A stretch of 64,000 bases of DNA from FEN-299 sp963717945 (GTDB lineage Bacteria > Acidobacteriota > Vicinamibacteria > Vicinamibacterales > Fen-181), in NCBI GenBank assembly GCA_963717945.1, contig CAVQXT010000003.1:1550001-1614000 (forward strand). The letters are read 5' to 3'. A model generated the notes under the pieces. It saw only the letters and a program-made list of their open reading frames with translations, was not told where the DNA came from and did no database searches. Positions 44,184 through 52,840 of this stretch are shown in pieces. Position numbers and translations under genes: made by a program. Each line of letters starts with the position of its first letter. The stretch's first letter is position 1.

Positions 44184-44408
44184 GCCGGTCTACTCCTCCA
44201 GCCGCCAGACCGACGTGTCGCAGCCGTTCAACATCAATTGACGGGCAGGAGTTATGATTATGCTCGCGGACTGTTTAGCTGCAAAGTCGGACGGGAAGGC
44301 TTCGCTCCAGGCAGGATCGCCAGCGAAATATTTACTCGTTTCACGGGCGGGCGCGCCCGCCGGCAGCGGGCGCGTTCACGGTATCTGACAGATGTTGAAT
44401 GGGTTGTC

Positions 44409-44428
44409 GCGCCAGCTCTGCCTGGCGC
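44409..44428 (+). promoter_or_regulatory. Leader hairpin before a small barrel gene
   Basis: GCGCCAG, loop CTCTGC, CTGGCGC, ending 13 bp before the GGAGG of the next gene. It could modulate translation. A weak TTGACG (44238) and TATGCT (44259) pair upstream has only 15-bp spacing. Confidence 0.35.
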
Positions 44429-44450
44429 GCAGGTTGCACCGGAGGCTCGC

Positions 44451-44945
44451 ATGACCAAGCATCAGAAGACTCGACGTGTGTCTATCACCCTGGCAGTGGC
44501 GGTTGTGGTCGCCTGCCTGTTCCTCCCTCGAGGGGCATCTGCCCAGGAGGGGACCGCGGTAGGCGCCCAGATCGGCGTGAGCGCCTCACCCGACCAGTTC
44601 TACCTCGGCGCTCACTACGACACGGGCTTCCTCGTGGATCGCCTCAGCTTCCGGCCGAATCTGAATTTGGGATTCGGCGACAACCAGACGCTGGTCGCCG
44701 CCAATTTCGAGTTCGCTTACTGGTTTCCGAACCGCAATCAGCCCTACACGCTCTACGTCGGGGGCGGTCCGGCGTTGAACGTTTTCCGCTACGACGTTCT
44801 GGGCGGCACGACCACCAGCGCCAAGCCTGGGTTCAACCTCATGGTCGGCGCAGAGCACAGGAGCGGCCTCTTCGCCGAGTTGAAACTGGGGCTCATCGAC
44901 AGTCCCACGGTCAGGTTCGGCGTCGGCTACGCCTGGCGCCGCTAG
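44451..44945 (+). CDS. Small outer-membrane beta-barrel-like protein
   Basis: 164 residues. The signal peptide (ITLAVAVVVACLFLPRGASA) is followed by alternating amphipathic strands: VGAQIGVSASPDQFYLGAHYDTG, LSFRPNLNLGFGDN, LVAANFEFAYWF, YTLYVGGGPALNVFRYD, and a terminal strand VRFGVGYAWRR, typical of an eight-stranded OmpA/OmpX-like barrel. GGAGG lies 5 bp upstream of the ATG, which decides the start against longer frames through the repeat. Function unknown. It converges on the cytochrome gene. Confidence 0.78.
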   Translation: MTKHQKTRRVSITLAVAVVVACLFLPRGASAQEGTAVGAQIGVSASPDQFYLGAHYDTGFLVDRLSFRPNLNLGFGDNQTLVAANFEFAYWFPNRNQPYTLYVGGGPALNVFRYDVLGGTTTSAKPGFNLMVGAEHRSGLFAELKLGLIDSPTVRFGVGYAWRR

Positions 44946-44970
44946 CCTGCGACGCGCCCGCCACGGGCAC

Positions 44971-45004
44971 AAAAAGCGGGCCGGCGGGTTGCCCCGCCGG
45001 CCCG
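44971..45004 (-). terminator. Intrinsic terminator of the multiheme cytochrome gene
   Basis: An 11-bp perfect stem (GGGCCGGCGGG with CCCGCCGGCCC) closes on TTGC. On the minus strand it is followed by CTTTTTG, the U-tract expected for termination of the gene ending at 45039. It may also stop the convergent barrel gene. Confidence 0.75.
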
Positions 45005-45038
45005 ATGTCTATACGAAGAGCACGACGTGCACTGACCC

Positions 45039-47810
45039 TCAGTCTCGCGAGGACGGCCTCGTGTAACTCGTCGTCACCGACTGGCCGTCCGGATTGACGA
45101 TCCGGATGCGGACGGTCGTCCCCCTCGGGAACTGTCTCGACAATCGCTCGCCGCCCAGGATGAGCCGTGAGGCGCTCACAAGCTGCACGCTCGACCACGC
45201 GGTCGCGCTGCCGCCGATGTACACCCGCACGCCCTGCCGGAAGCCGGCGCCGTCGATCTGAATCCCGAATGGATCCGACAGCGCCGAGACGCGCGACACG
45301 CTCAGCGTCTGGTGCGCCGCAATCGCGATCGAGCCGGTCTTCGAGCTGACGACGCCTGCAATCGTCGCGGTCATCGTCCACTGGAAGGTGCCGGCCGCCG
45401 AGTAGGTGTGGCTCGGCGACTGCGACGACGACAGGGAGGAGCCGTCACCGAAGTTCCAGCTGTAGGCCACCGACCCGGTGCAGTTGCTCGGCGTGGCCGA
45501 GCCCGTGAACGCCACCGCCGTGCCGACCGTCCCGGTGGACGGCGCGGACGCGCTCGTGGAGAGCGAACACGTCGACGTGCTCGTGCTCACGACGATGGAG
45601 CCCGTCTTCGTGCTCACGACGCCGGCGATCGACGCCGTCATCGTCCACTGGAACGTGCCGGCCGCCGAGTAAGCGTGGCTCGGCGACTGCGACGACGACA
45701 GGGAGGAGCCGTCGCCGAAGTTCCAGCTGTAGGCCACCGACCCGGTGCAGTTGCTCGGCGTGGCCGAGCCCGTGAACGCCACCGCGGCGCCGACCGTCGC
45801 GGTGGACGGCGCGGACGCGCTCGACGTCACCGTGCACACCGTGCCGCCGCCGCCTCCGCCGACGGTGACCGTCACCGTGGCGAGGTTCGACTCGGTGGAC
45901 CCGTTCGAGGCCGCGTAGGTGAACGTATCGGCGCCGCCGAAGCCCGCCGACGGGAAGTAGGTCGCCACCGCGCCGACAAGACCCACGGTCCCGTTCACCG
46001 CCTGCGAGACGATGCGGTAGGTGAGCGCAAGACCTGCGGGGTCGGTCGCGGTGAGAGTGAGGCTCTTCGCCGTTCCCGCGCTCGTCGAGGCCGACAGGTT
46101 GCTCGCCACCGGTGACGCGGGAGCGGTTCCGCTGCCGCCCGGCCCGTTGTGGCACGAGTAGCATCCGATTTGCTGTCCCTGGAACCAGTTCTTGGTGCCG
46201 AACGCCGACAGCGACCGGGCGCCGAACGTGCGCGAGAGCACCGTGCCGCGGTAGTCGGTGCCGTGGCACGCCTGGCAGGCCGCCCGGTTGGACGCCGCGT
46301 TGTTGTGCACCGAGATCCAGGCCTGGCCCACCGGGTGCATCCCGTGCGGACCGCCGTTTGTCGTGCCGGGCACCGTCGTGTGGCACGCGCCGCACTCGGC
46401 GATCTTCCCGACGTGTCCCTGCAGCGCGATGCTCTGGATGTTGTCGTTCTGTTCCGACGTCGGGTAGATGGCGTGCGTCGATCCGTGGCACGCCGAGCAC
46501 TGCAGCCCGCCGTGGCCCGACGAGAAGCGGTAGAGATCGTACCCGGCCGCGGGCGTGTTGGCGCTGGTGGCGAACGTCAGGTCGGCCGCCGCGCGCGGCA
46601 GACCGTTGGTGTCGATCGCCGAGGTGTACCGGATCTGTCCGCTGTTGGTGGTGGCCGTGCCCGTGTGGCAGCTCTGGCAGGTCGGCTCCTGGAACCAGCC
46701 CGTGCGCGTCGCACTGCCCACCGCGCTCAGCGGCCCGTGGCAGTTCTGGCACTGGATGGCGAGCGTGCCGTCGGCCGCCACCGAGTTGCCCATCACGCCG
46801 CGCAGGCAGCGCGTCTCGGACCCCGGGTGACAGCGGTAGCACGCCGACCGGTTGCTGCTCGAGTCCATCGTGAGGCCGTTCACCGGGTCGATGACCGACG
46901 CGTGCAGCGAGTGTATCGACGTCGTCAGCTGCGGGATCCCCGTGAAGCCGCTCCCGGCCAGCGCCTCGGACGCGTGGCAGCTGGCGCAGAGAATCGGCTT
47001 GCCGCCGAGCGCGGTGGCCTCGAGGCCCGAGGCGCTGTAGCCCTTGGCCGCGAGCGCGCTCGTGTAAGTCCCATTGCCAAGTTGCCTGTCGTCGTGCAGC
47101 CGGAGGATGTTGTAGCGGTAGTCCTTCTGCGCGTCGGTCAGGTTCACCCACCCGGCCCTCGGCTGCGCCGCGGCTCCCGAGCCGGACGCGTGGCAGGCCG
47201 TGCAGGTCATCTCGTCCGACACCGGCAGGACGATGCTGGTCGAAGCCAGCGCGGCGCCCGACGCGTCGCGGGCCGTGACCTTCATCATCGGGTAGTACTG
47301 CTTGGCCCCCGCGTTGTCGTAGGGCGTGATCGGAATGCCCTCGGCGATGAACCAGTTGTAGGTCGAGTCGAAGATCATCGCCTGCGGCGTGTTGGCGGAG
47401 CCGGGCATGTTGTGGTTCAACAGGCCCGTGTCCACCGGCAGCGACACGCCGAACAGCGGGAGCACCGCCGACCAGAAGTTGGTCTTGCCCGCCGACGTGG
47501 TGTTGATCGATCCGGACGGATCGGCCACCCCCTCGTAGGTGAGCTGGACGCCGCTCGGGCTCGAGAGCAGCAGGCCGGTGTTGTCGATCACCTGCGCCTG
47601 GATCGTGTTGTACGGCGGGAGAATCGCGAAGACGCTGAAGTCGGCGTCCATGCAGTGCATGCCCAGGTTGTTCCAGGCAACGACCTTCCAGCCGGTCGAG
47701 CTGGCCTGACCGGCCAGGTGCGGCGCGCCGGCCACGAGCAGGCCAGCGAGGATCGCGAGCGCCACCAGGGCGGTCCGCGGCCGCGACGATAGACGGGATC
47801 CTCGATTCAT
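45039..47810 (-). CDS. Nine-heme c-type cytochrome with cadherin-like, PKD and IPT domains
   Basis: 923 residues with a signal peptide. Nine CxxCH heme sites lie between residues about 205 and 560: CTACH, CASCH, CYRCH, CQNCH, CQSCH, CSACH, CGACH, CQACH, CYSCH. Before them is a beta-rich N-terminal domain (WKVVAWNNLGMHCMDADFSVF). After them come a cadherin-like repeat (TLTATDPAGLALTYRIV), a Gly6 linker, two nearly identical PKD domains (VAYSWNFGDGSSLSSSQSP in each) and a C-terminal IPT/TIG domain (DPFGIQIDGAGFRQGVRVYIGG). It is exported and probably surface-exposed, with a role in extracellular or periplasmic electron transfer. No porin or CymA-like partner is adjacent. A GGGA stretch precedes the ATG. 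Confidence 0.88.
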   Translation of the reverse strand: MNRGSRLSSRPRTALVALAILAGLLVAGAPHLAGQASSTGWKVVAWNNLGMHCMDADFSVFAILPPYNTIQAQVIDNTGLLLSSPSGVQLTYEGVADPSGSINTTSAGKTNFWSAVLPLFGVSLPVDTGLLNHNMPGSANTPQAMIFDSTYNWFIAEGIPITPYDNAGAKQYYPMMKVTARDASGAALASTSIVLPVSDEMTCTACHASGSGAAAQPRAGWVNLTDAQKDYRYNILRLHDDRQLGNGTYTSALAAKGYSASGLEATALGGKPILCASCHASEALAGSGFTGIPQLTTSIHSLHASVIDPVNGLTMDSSSNRSACYRCHPGSETRCLRGVMGNSVAADGTLAIQCQNCHGPLSAVGSATRTGWFQEPTCQSCHTGTATTNSGQIRYTSAIDTNGLPRAAADLTFATSANTPAAGYDLYRFSSGHGGLQCSACHGSTHAIYPTSEQNDNIQSIALQGHVGKIAECGACHTTVPGTTNGGPHGMHPVGQAWISVHNNAASNRAACQACHGTDYRGTVLSRTFGARSLSAFGTKNWFQGQQIGCYSCHNGPGGSGTAPASPVASNLSASTSAGTAKSLTLTATDPAGLALTYRIVSQAVNGTVGLVGAVATYFPSAGFGGADTFTYAASNGSTESNLATVTVTVGGGGGGTVCTVTSSASAPSTATVGAAVAFTGSATPSNCTGSVAYSWNFGDGSSLSSSQSPSHAYSAAGTFQWTMTASIAGVVSTKTGSIVVSTSTSTCSLSTSASAPSTGTVGTAVAFTGSATPSNCTGSVAYSWNFGDGSSLSSSQSPSHTYSAAGTFQWTMTATIAGVVSSKTGSIAIAAHQTLSVSRVSALSDPFGIQIDGAGFRQGVRVYIGGSATAWSSVQLVSASRLILGGERLSRQFPRGTTVRIRIVNPDGQSVTTSYTRPSSRD

Positions 47811-48059
47811 GTGCTGTCCCTTCTTCGACGACGGTTGAGGTGGAAATAGCGCGCCGCCACGATGGCCCGTAGAGGTGGGGGAGCCCCTGGACCGATTCGT
47901 GGCAGCAGGATGTTTCGAAGCCAGTCAGGGCTGCAAAATGACGGCCGCTACGCCTGGGATGGCGGACCGGAATGGTCCGCGGACAAACTGGCGGGATTCG
48001 AGATCAGGCGGGCGCCGCGCCCCAAGGATGAGGCCTGAACGGAGTAAGAGTTGCGCGGC
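47811..48059. other. Intergenic region upstream of the cytochrome gene
   Basis: 249 bp with no gene. A c-di-GMP or other riboswitch was looked for on the minus strand because of the cytochrome; no conserved core was found. No good promoter match was seen. Confidence 0.4.
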
Positions 48060-49022
48060 TCAAGCGCGGGCGAGCGAAAGCACGAGGCAGCAGCCGCCGT
48101 GGTCCGCGCCGCCCATCGTGAGCGCGCCGCGGTGGAGCTCGGCGATGCGCCGCGCCGCCGAGAGGAGGATGGTGACGCGCCGGCCGCCCGGCCGTTCGGC
48201 CCACTCCGCGTCCAGGAAGCGGGCCCGCCACGACGCGGGTATCCGCACCGCGTCCTGCACGGCCTCGACCCGCACGCGTCCCGGCGTGTCGTCGGCGATC
48301 CCGATGCGCACCACCGCGCCGTCCGCGCGATCGGAGGCGGACTCGACTGCCGCGGCGATCGCGGCCACCGCGAGCGTCACGAGCGACGTGTCGCCCCGCG
48401 CCCGAAGGCCGGGCTGGCCCTCCTGGATCTCCACCGAGACGCCCTGGCGGGGACGCGCGACGGCCATGACGCGCGCGACGTGACGGAGCACCGCGTCGAG
48501 ATCGACCGGGACGATGGCCACCGGCGGTTCGTCATCGAGGATCGAGAGCGCCTGCACGAGCCAGGCGGCGCGCGCCGTTTCCGCCTCGATGAGATCGAGC
48601 GCCAGCCGCTCGGCCGGCGGCCTTGCCGTCCTTCCGAACAACTGCAGGCAGGTGCCGATGGCGTCGAGGCTCTCGCCGACCTCGGCGTAGGCCTTCGGCG
48701 CAGGGGCCGCGGCGGCGCGGCCCTGGACCGCGCCCGGCCGCGCGCTCTCCGCCTCGCCGGTCGCGATGCCGACGACGTGGCGCGGGCGTGCGCCCGACAT
48801 CAGTTCCTCGACGTAGTGCGCGTCGTGCCGCATCCGGAATCCGGGCGGCAGCCCTTCGCGCTGCGGCGGGCGATCTTCCGGGTCGGGGACGGCGTCCTGG
48901 TTCGGCGGGGTCTCCTCACCGGAGCGGGCGACTTGTTCGAAGATGCTGTCGTCGAATCGTTCGGGCTCGGGCCGATGGACCGACGGCTGACCGGTCGGGA
49001 ATGAGGGACGAGGGTTGGACAC
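48060..49022 (-). CDS. Degenerate histidine-kinase-like ATPase-fold protein
   Basis: 320 residues. The first 110 are Pro/Arg-rich and disordered-looking. Residues about 115-160 form two helices like a dimerisation domain (EVGESLDAIGTCLQLFG, LDLIEAETARAAWLVQAL). The rest resembles a HATPase_c fold: VDLDAVLRHVARVM, SVEIQEGQPG, LVTLAVAAIAAAVESAS at the N-box position, and a final strand pair (RRIAELHRGALTMGG, GGCCLVLSLARA). The N-box asparagine and clear G-boxes are missing and no phospho-histidine motif is seen, so it may not bind ATP. No response regulator is adjacent. A role cannot be assigned. Confidence 0.6.
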   Translation of the reverse strand: MSNPRPSFPTGQPSVHRPEPERFDDSIFEQVARSGEETPPNQDAVPDPEDRPPQREGLPPGFRMRHDAHYVEELMSGARPRHVVGIATGEAESARPGAVQGRAAAAPAPKAYAEVGESLDAIGTCLQLFGRTARPPAERLALDLIEAETARAAWLVQALSILDDEPPVAIVPVDLDAVLRHVARVMAVARPRQGVSVEIQEGQPGLRARGDTSLVTLAVAAIAAAVESASDRADGAVVRIGIADDTPGRVRVEAVQDAVRIPASWRARFLDAEWAERPGGRRVTILLSAARRIAELHRGALTMGGADHGGCCLVLSLARA

Positions 49023-49140
49023 GAGTCACCTGCGGGACGTGGGTTCGATCGACGCGCCAGACATTCCGGCATTGTCTCACGAACCGAACCGGCTTGCGGC
49101 AGCGAACATCGCTGCCCGCCGCCGCAAGCCGGTCCCCCCG

Positions 49141-51030
49141 CTACTGGATGTCGCTGACGCGGCCGTTCATGAACGTGATCTTCACGTTGTTGTAAATGTA
49201 GATCTGCTTCGGCCCCGCATCCATGATCTGCTGAGGCGGCCCGAGCGTCGCCCGCACCTGGTCGATGGTCTGCCCGATCGACACGGTCGGCGTGTCGTTG
49301 CCCGCCTGCGCGAGCGCGGCCTGCTCGGACTGGTCCGTGTCGTGATACGCCTGGTTGAGCTCGGCATCGGCGTTCGGATCCGGCACGGCCTCCGCCGCGA
49401 GCGGCGTGTCGATGGTGCCGATGGCCGAGGGAGGCAGCTGCGGGATGCCGTTCTGCCCCTGGCGCGCCTGCAGATCGCTCATGCCGGCTTCGACCGTTTC
49501 GCGCATGCGGTTGCTCATGTCCTGCAGGTCCTGCAGCTGCACCGACACCATGCTGCCCCTGCGGCAGTCGCGCCGGCGGGCGGCGAGAACCACGAGATCC
49601 GCCGTGGAGGAGTATGCAGGCGGCAGGCTGTTCAACTGGAGGACATCGCCCTCGCCAATCGTGCAGTAGCCGCTGCTCGAGTTCACGCCGAGCGCCCGGT
49701 AGGCCACGAAGACGTGCGACGTGTTGTCGGCCCAATAGGGCGCGTCGTCGGACGGATAGCCCGCGCCGATCGCCTGGCTCTCGGCCCGCTCGTGCTCGAT
49801 CTGCCGCCGCACCTCATCCGCGACGAGATCTTTGACTTCGGGCGACAGGACGACCTCGCCGTCGGCCACCGGCACCGGTGCCATGCCGGCGTCGATGCGC
49901 TCCTGGTAGGCCGCCTGCAGCGTGGCCGCGATGAAGAAGTCGGTCAGCCAGAACGCCGGGCTGCGGTAGTAGGTGTACGGGACGAAGTAGCCGCCGTAGT
50001 AGCCATACCACGGGCTGGCTCCCCAGCCCCACGACCAGGCGACAGGCCTCGCCCACGGATTGAACACGTAGGCGTAGAACGCCGGGCGGTAGTACCGGAC
50101 GGGCGTGTAGTACTCGAACATCATCCCGTGGTATCTCACCGGGCGGTAGACCCGCGCGTACGACCGGCCGCCGTAATAGTACGTTCGCTTGACGAACTGG
50201 TGGTCTTGATAGACGAGCGGGCGCTGCACGTAGCCGTGCCGGGGAGACTCGGCCACGATGATCCGGTTGCCCGGACGCGCGACCTCGATGCGGCGCACGC
50301 CGTTCGGCGCGTGGTAGACGACGGCCCCGTTGTTCACGCGCACCTCGGTCACACGGCCCTGTTGATCGCGGTGGACCGCGTCGCCGCCGCGCGTGATGGT
50401 GACCCGTCCGGGCGGGACGGCCCTCGCCGGCCCGATGGTGCTGGCGCCGCGACGGTCACCGCGCTGCGCGTTCTCGCGCTGCTGCCCTTGCGGCTCGTTC
50501 TCGTTGGCCGCGGGCCGGCCTCCCTGCGGAAGCCGCTGTGGCTGCGTGCGCGGAATCGCGGTCGGCGGCGGCGTCTGCCGCTGCGGCTGCTGGACGGGCC
50601 TGCCAACCTGGGGTTGCGTCGGCTGCGGCGGCTGCTGGACGGGCCTGCCAACCTGCGGCTGAGTGACGCGCTGTCCGGCTTCCGGAGGTCTCTGCGCCGG
50701 CTGCTGTCCTCGCGGGGTGACGGCCGGCGGCGTCTGCTGCGTGGGACGATTGGCGGTTGGCGGAGCGGTCTCCGGCCTCGGCCGATTCGGCTGCTGCGCC
50801 GGTGCCTGCGGCCTGGGCTTGTTGGCCTGCTGCGGCGGGGGCTGTTTCTCCTGCCCCTTGGCCGGCTTGGCTTCGCCCCTCTTTCCGCCGCGCTCCTCGG
50901 CCTTCTTCTCCACCTTCTTGGGAGGCTCTTTCTGCTGTTCCTGCGCCCAAACCGTGACGCCTCCAACCAGCAGCACCAGGACGAGGACCATGAGCCTGGC
51001 GAACGCCATACGACACTTCTTGACAGTCAT
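49141..51030 (-). CDS. Exported Pro/Gln-rich and Tyr-rich protein
   Basis: 629 residues, family not recognised. A signal peptide ends near VTVWAQ. Residues 30-205 are Lys/Glu then Pro/Gln-rich low complexity with two exact QPQVGRPVQQP repeats. Residues about 206-275 look beta-rich (GRVTEVRVNNGAVVYH). Residues 280-380 are very rich in Tyr/Trp (RTYYYGGRSYARVYRPVRYHG, WSWGWGASPWYGYYGGYFVPY). The C-terminal half contains DLVADEVRRQIEHERAESQ and a final YIYNNVKITFMNGRVSDIQ, a motif reminiscent of SmpA/OmlA-like or DUF-type tails. GGAGG precedes the ATG by 10 bp. A cell-surface structural role is a guess. Confidence 0.7.
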   Translation of the reverse strand: MTVKKCRMAFARLMVLVLVLLVGGVTVWAQEQQKEPPKKVEKKAEERGGKRGEAKPAKGQEKQPPPQQANKPRPQAPAQQPNRPRPETAPPTANRPTQQTPPAVTPRGQQPAQRPPEAGQRVTQPQVGRPVQQPPQPTQPQVGRPVQQPQRQTPPPTAIPRTQPQRLPQGGRPAANENEPQGQQRENAQRGDRRGASTIGPARAVPPGRVTITRGGDAVHRDQQGRVTEVRVNNGAVVYHAPNGVRRIEVARPGNRIIVAESPRHGYVQRPLVYQDHQFVKRTYYYGGRSYARVYRPVRYHGMMFEYYTPVRYYRPAFYAYVFNPWARPVAWSWGWGASPWYGYYGGYFVPYTYYRSPAFWLTDFFIAATLQAAYQERIDAGMAPVPVADGEVVLSPEVKDLVADEVRRQIEHERAESQAIGAGYPSDDAPYWADNTSHVFVAYRALGVNSSSGYCTIGEGDVLQLNSLPPAYSSTADLVVLAARRRDCRRGSMVSVQLQDLQDMSNRMRETVEAGMSDLQARQGQNGIPQLPPSAIGTIDTPLAAEAVPDPNADAELNQAYHDTDQSEQAALAQAGNDTPTVSIGQTIDQVRATLGPPQQIMDAGPKQIYIYNNVKITFMNGRVSDIQ

Positions 51031-51218
51031 GACAACAATCCTCCGTCCGGGGGGTTCGATAAAATCTTACTCCTGCCGCCGTCCGGTCGGGCTGTCGGCC
51101 GGTTTCTGGTAACATCCTCTCTCTATTCACGAATCGCGCCAGGCCAGGCGGCGGGCCCCTCGGAAGCCGTCGGCCGGCCCGGAGTTGTCGGCGTGCAGCG
51201 GAAAGGCAGGCAGGCACG

Positions 51219-52466
51219 ATGGCCGCAATCGCGAGATACGGCATGCGGATGGTCCCGGACTCGGCGCAGATCATCCGCCGGTGCCGGGAGCAGGGACAGC
51301 TCGTCCAGGGGCCGCACATCGCGGAGTTCGAGGAGGCGTTCGCCCGCGTGCTCGGCGAGGGGCACGTGCGCGTCGTGTCGCTCGAGTACGGGCGCATGGC
51401 GCTGCTCGACATCCTCAAGGCGATGCAGTTTCCGCCGGGCTCCGAGATCATCGTGCCGGCGCTTACCTTCTGGGTGGTCCCGGAGATCACGAGGGTGGCC
51501 GGCCTGAAGCCGGTGTTCGCCGACATCGACCCGGCGACGTTCACGCTGAGCCCCGCGGCCATGGAGCGCGCCATCACGCCGAACACGCGCGCGGTCTTGC
51601 CCACGCATCTCTACGGGCTCTCGTGCGACATGGATCCGATCCTGGCGCTCGCGCGCCGGCACGGCCTGAAGGTGATCGAGGACTGCGCGCACGCGCTCGG
51701 CGCCACCTACAAGGGGCGGATGGTCGGCACGCTCGGCGACGCCAGCTTCTTCAGCTTCCAGGCGTTCAAGCCGCTCAACACGTTCGGCGGCGGCCTGGCC
51801 TGGACGGCCGACGCCGGCCTGGCGCGGCGGGTGGGGGAGTATGCGGACGCCGAGCCCTGGCCCACCGCGAAGCGCGTCGAGAAGGTGCTGAGCGTCGGCT
51901 GGTGGCAGCGGACCTTCATCCGCCCGACCGTGTTCACCTTCTCCGGGTTCCCGATCTGGTGGGCGGCGTCGTTCACCGACAAGAAGCCGGACCGCTTCCT
52001 CTGGGAGAAGGTCGAGCGCCTCGACCCGCTGCCGCCGCACTACGGCGGGAAGTTCTCGAACGTGCAGGCGGCGCTGGGGCTCGCCGGCCTCGCGCGGCTT
52101 CCGGAGTTCATCGAGCGGACCAGGCGGCACGCGCGGAGGCTCGACGAAATGCTCGGGGACATTCCCGGCGTGACCATCCCTCGCACGCCGGAAGGGCAGA
52201 CGCACGTCTACTACCAGTACTGCCCGTATGTTCCGGACTACCAGTCGCTCGTGCGCCGCTGCATCCGGCGCGGCATCGACGTGGCGCCGATGCACGTGGA
52301 CGCGTGCGCCCGCATGGAGCTGTTCGACTGGAAGGGCCCGGAGGCTCCGGGCGCCGACAAGGCCGGGACGTCCGTCCAGGTGCCCGTCTACGAGTCGCTC
52401 GCGGACCACGAGATCGAGCGGATCGGCCGGACCGTGCGCGAAGAGGTGCTGAAGCAGAGCCGCTGA
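51219..52466 (+). CDS. DegT/DnrJ/EryC1-family sugar aminotransferase
   Basis: 415-residue PLP enzyme that usually makes amino sugars on nucleotide carriers. Motifs: EIIVPALTFWVVPEI near residue 75, THLYGLSCDMDPI, VIEDCAHALGATYKGR near 157 and the PLP lysine in SFQAFKPLNTFGGG near 187. The segment GGKFSNVQAALGLAGLARL near 270 matches the family. AGGCAGG lies upstream of the ATG. It stands 374 bp ahead of the exopolysaccharide operon and, with the acyltransferase at 60594 and the dehydrogenase at 61091, could form a WbpB/WbpE/WbpD-like set for a di-N-acetylated sugar acid. Confidence 0.88.
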   Translation: MAAIARYGMRMVPDSAQIIRRCREQGQLVQGPHIAEFEEAFARVLGEGHVRVVSLEYGRMALLDILKAMQFPPGSEIIVPALTFWVVPEITRVAGLKPVFADIDPATFTLSPAAMERAITPNTRAVLPTHLYGLSCDMDPILALARRHGLKVIEDCAHALGATYKGRMVGTLGDASFFSFQAFKPLNTFGGGLAWTADAGLARRVGEYADAEPWPTAKRVEKVLSVGWWQRTFIRPTVFTFSGFPIWWAASFTDKKPDRFLWEKVERLDPLPPHYGGKFSNVQAALGLAGLARLPEFIERTRRHARRLDEMLGDIPGVTIPRTPEGQTHVYYQYCPYVPDYQSLVRRCIRRGIDVAPMHVDACARMELFDWKGPEAPGADKAGTSVQVPVYESLADHEIERIGRTVREEVLKQSR

Positions 52467-52840
52467 TCGACAGACCCACCGACATGAGATGTTCCGCCGC
52501 CGCCGGTTTGTGGTAGAGTTTCGTCGCCCCAGACAGCGACTAAGTGGTTTTGCGGCGCGGAATCGTGTCTGGCTCCATTCCTGTAACCTTCTGCGAAATA
52601 GGCGTTTGAATAGCATTCTGGCGGTGGCGTAGGTCGGTGGCAGGGTGGCGTTGCCCTTGCATCGTTGAGCTCAGAAGCGGACTCGTCTGTCTGCTGCCGG
52701 ATGGGCGCGATACGGAATTTCCATCCGGGCTGGTCGTCGGGGGCCGACAACACCCCATCTCGTCGTAGCGGTTCGGCTTTGGATGGCCAGCCCTTGTATA
52801 TGGGACTGACGGGGCGAAGCTATCTCAGGGTGACTGCGGA
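52467..52840. other. Leader region of the exopolysaccharide operon
   Basis: 374 bp without a gene. It is noticeably less GC-rich than the coding DNA around 52540-52620. It holds the sigma-54-like element at 52646 and about 180 bp of possible leader before the ATPase gene. Confidence 0.6.
52646..52661 (+). promoter_or_regulatory. Sigma-54-like -24/-12 promoter
   Basis: TGGC at 52646-52649 and TTGCA at 52657-52661 have the exact -24/-12 spacing of sigma-54 promoters (TGGC-N7-TTGCA). XrtA-type EPS loci are known to be controlled by the sigma-54 activator PrsR with the kinase PrsK, which fits. The ACG usually following TGGC is GTT here, so the match is good but not perfect. Confidence 0.55.

Noticed and set aside
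43867..44241. Open frame with AGGAGG before its ATG
   Set aside because: The frame runs through the 200-bp repeat element, composition is Arg/Pro/Ala-rich as in non-coding GC-rich DNA, and the other copy of the element does not keep the frame.
47811..48059. c-di-GMP riboswitch upstream of the multiheme cytochrome
   Set aside because: The conserved core of the GEMM riboswitches was not found on the minus strand.
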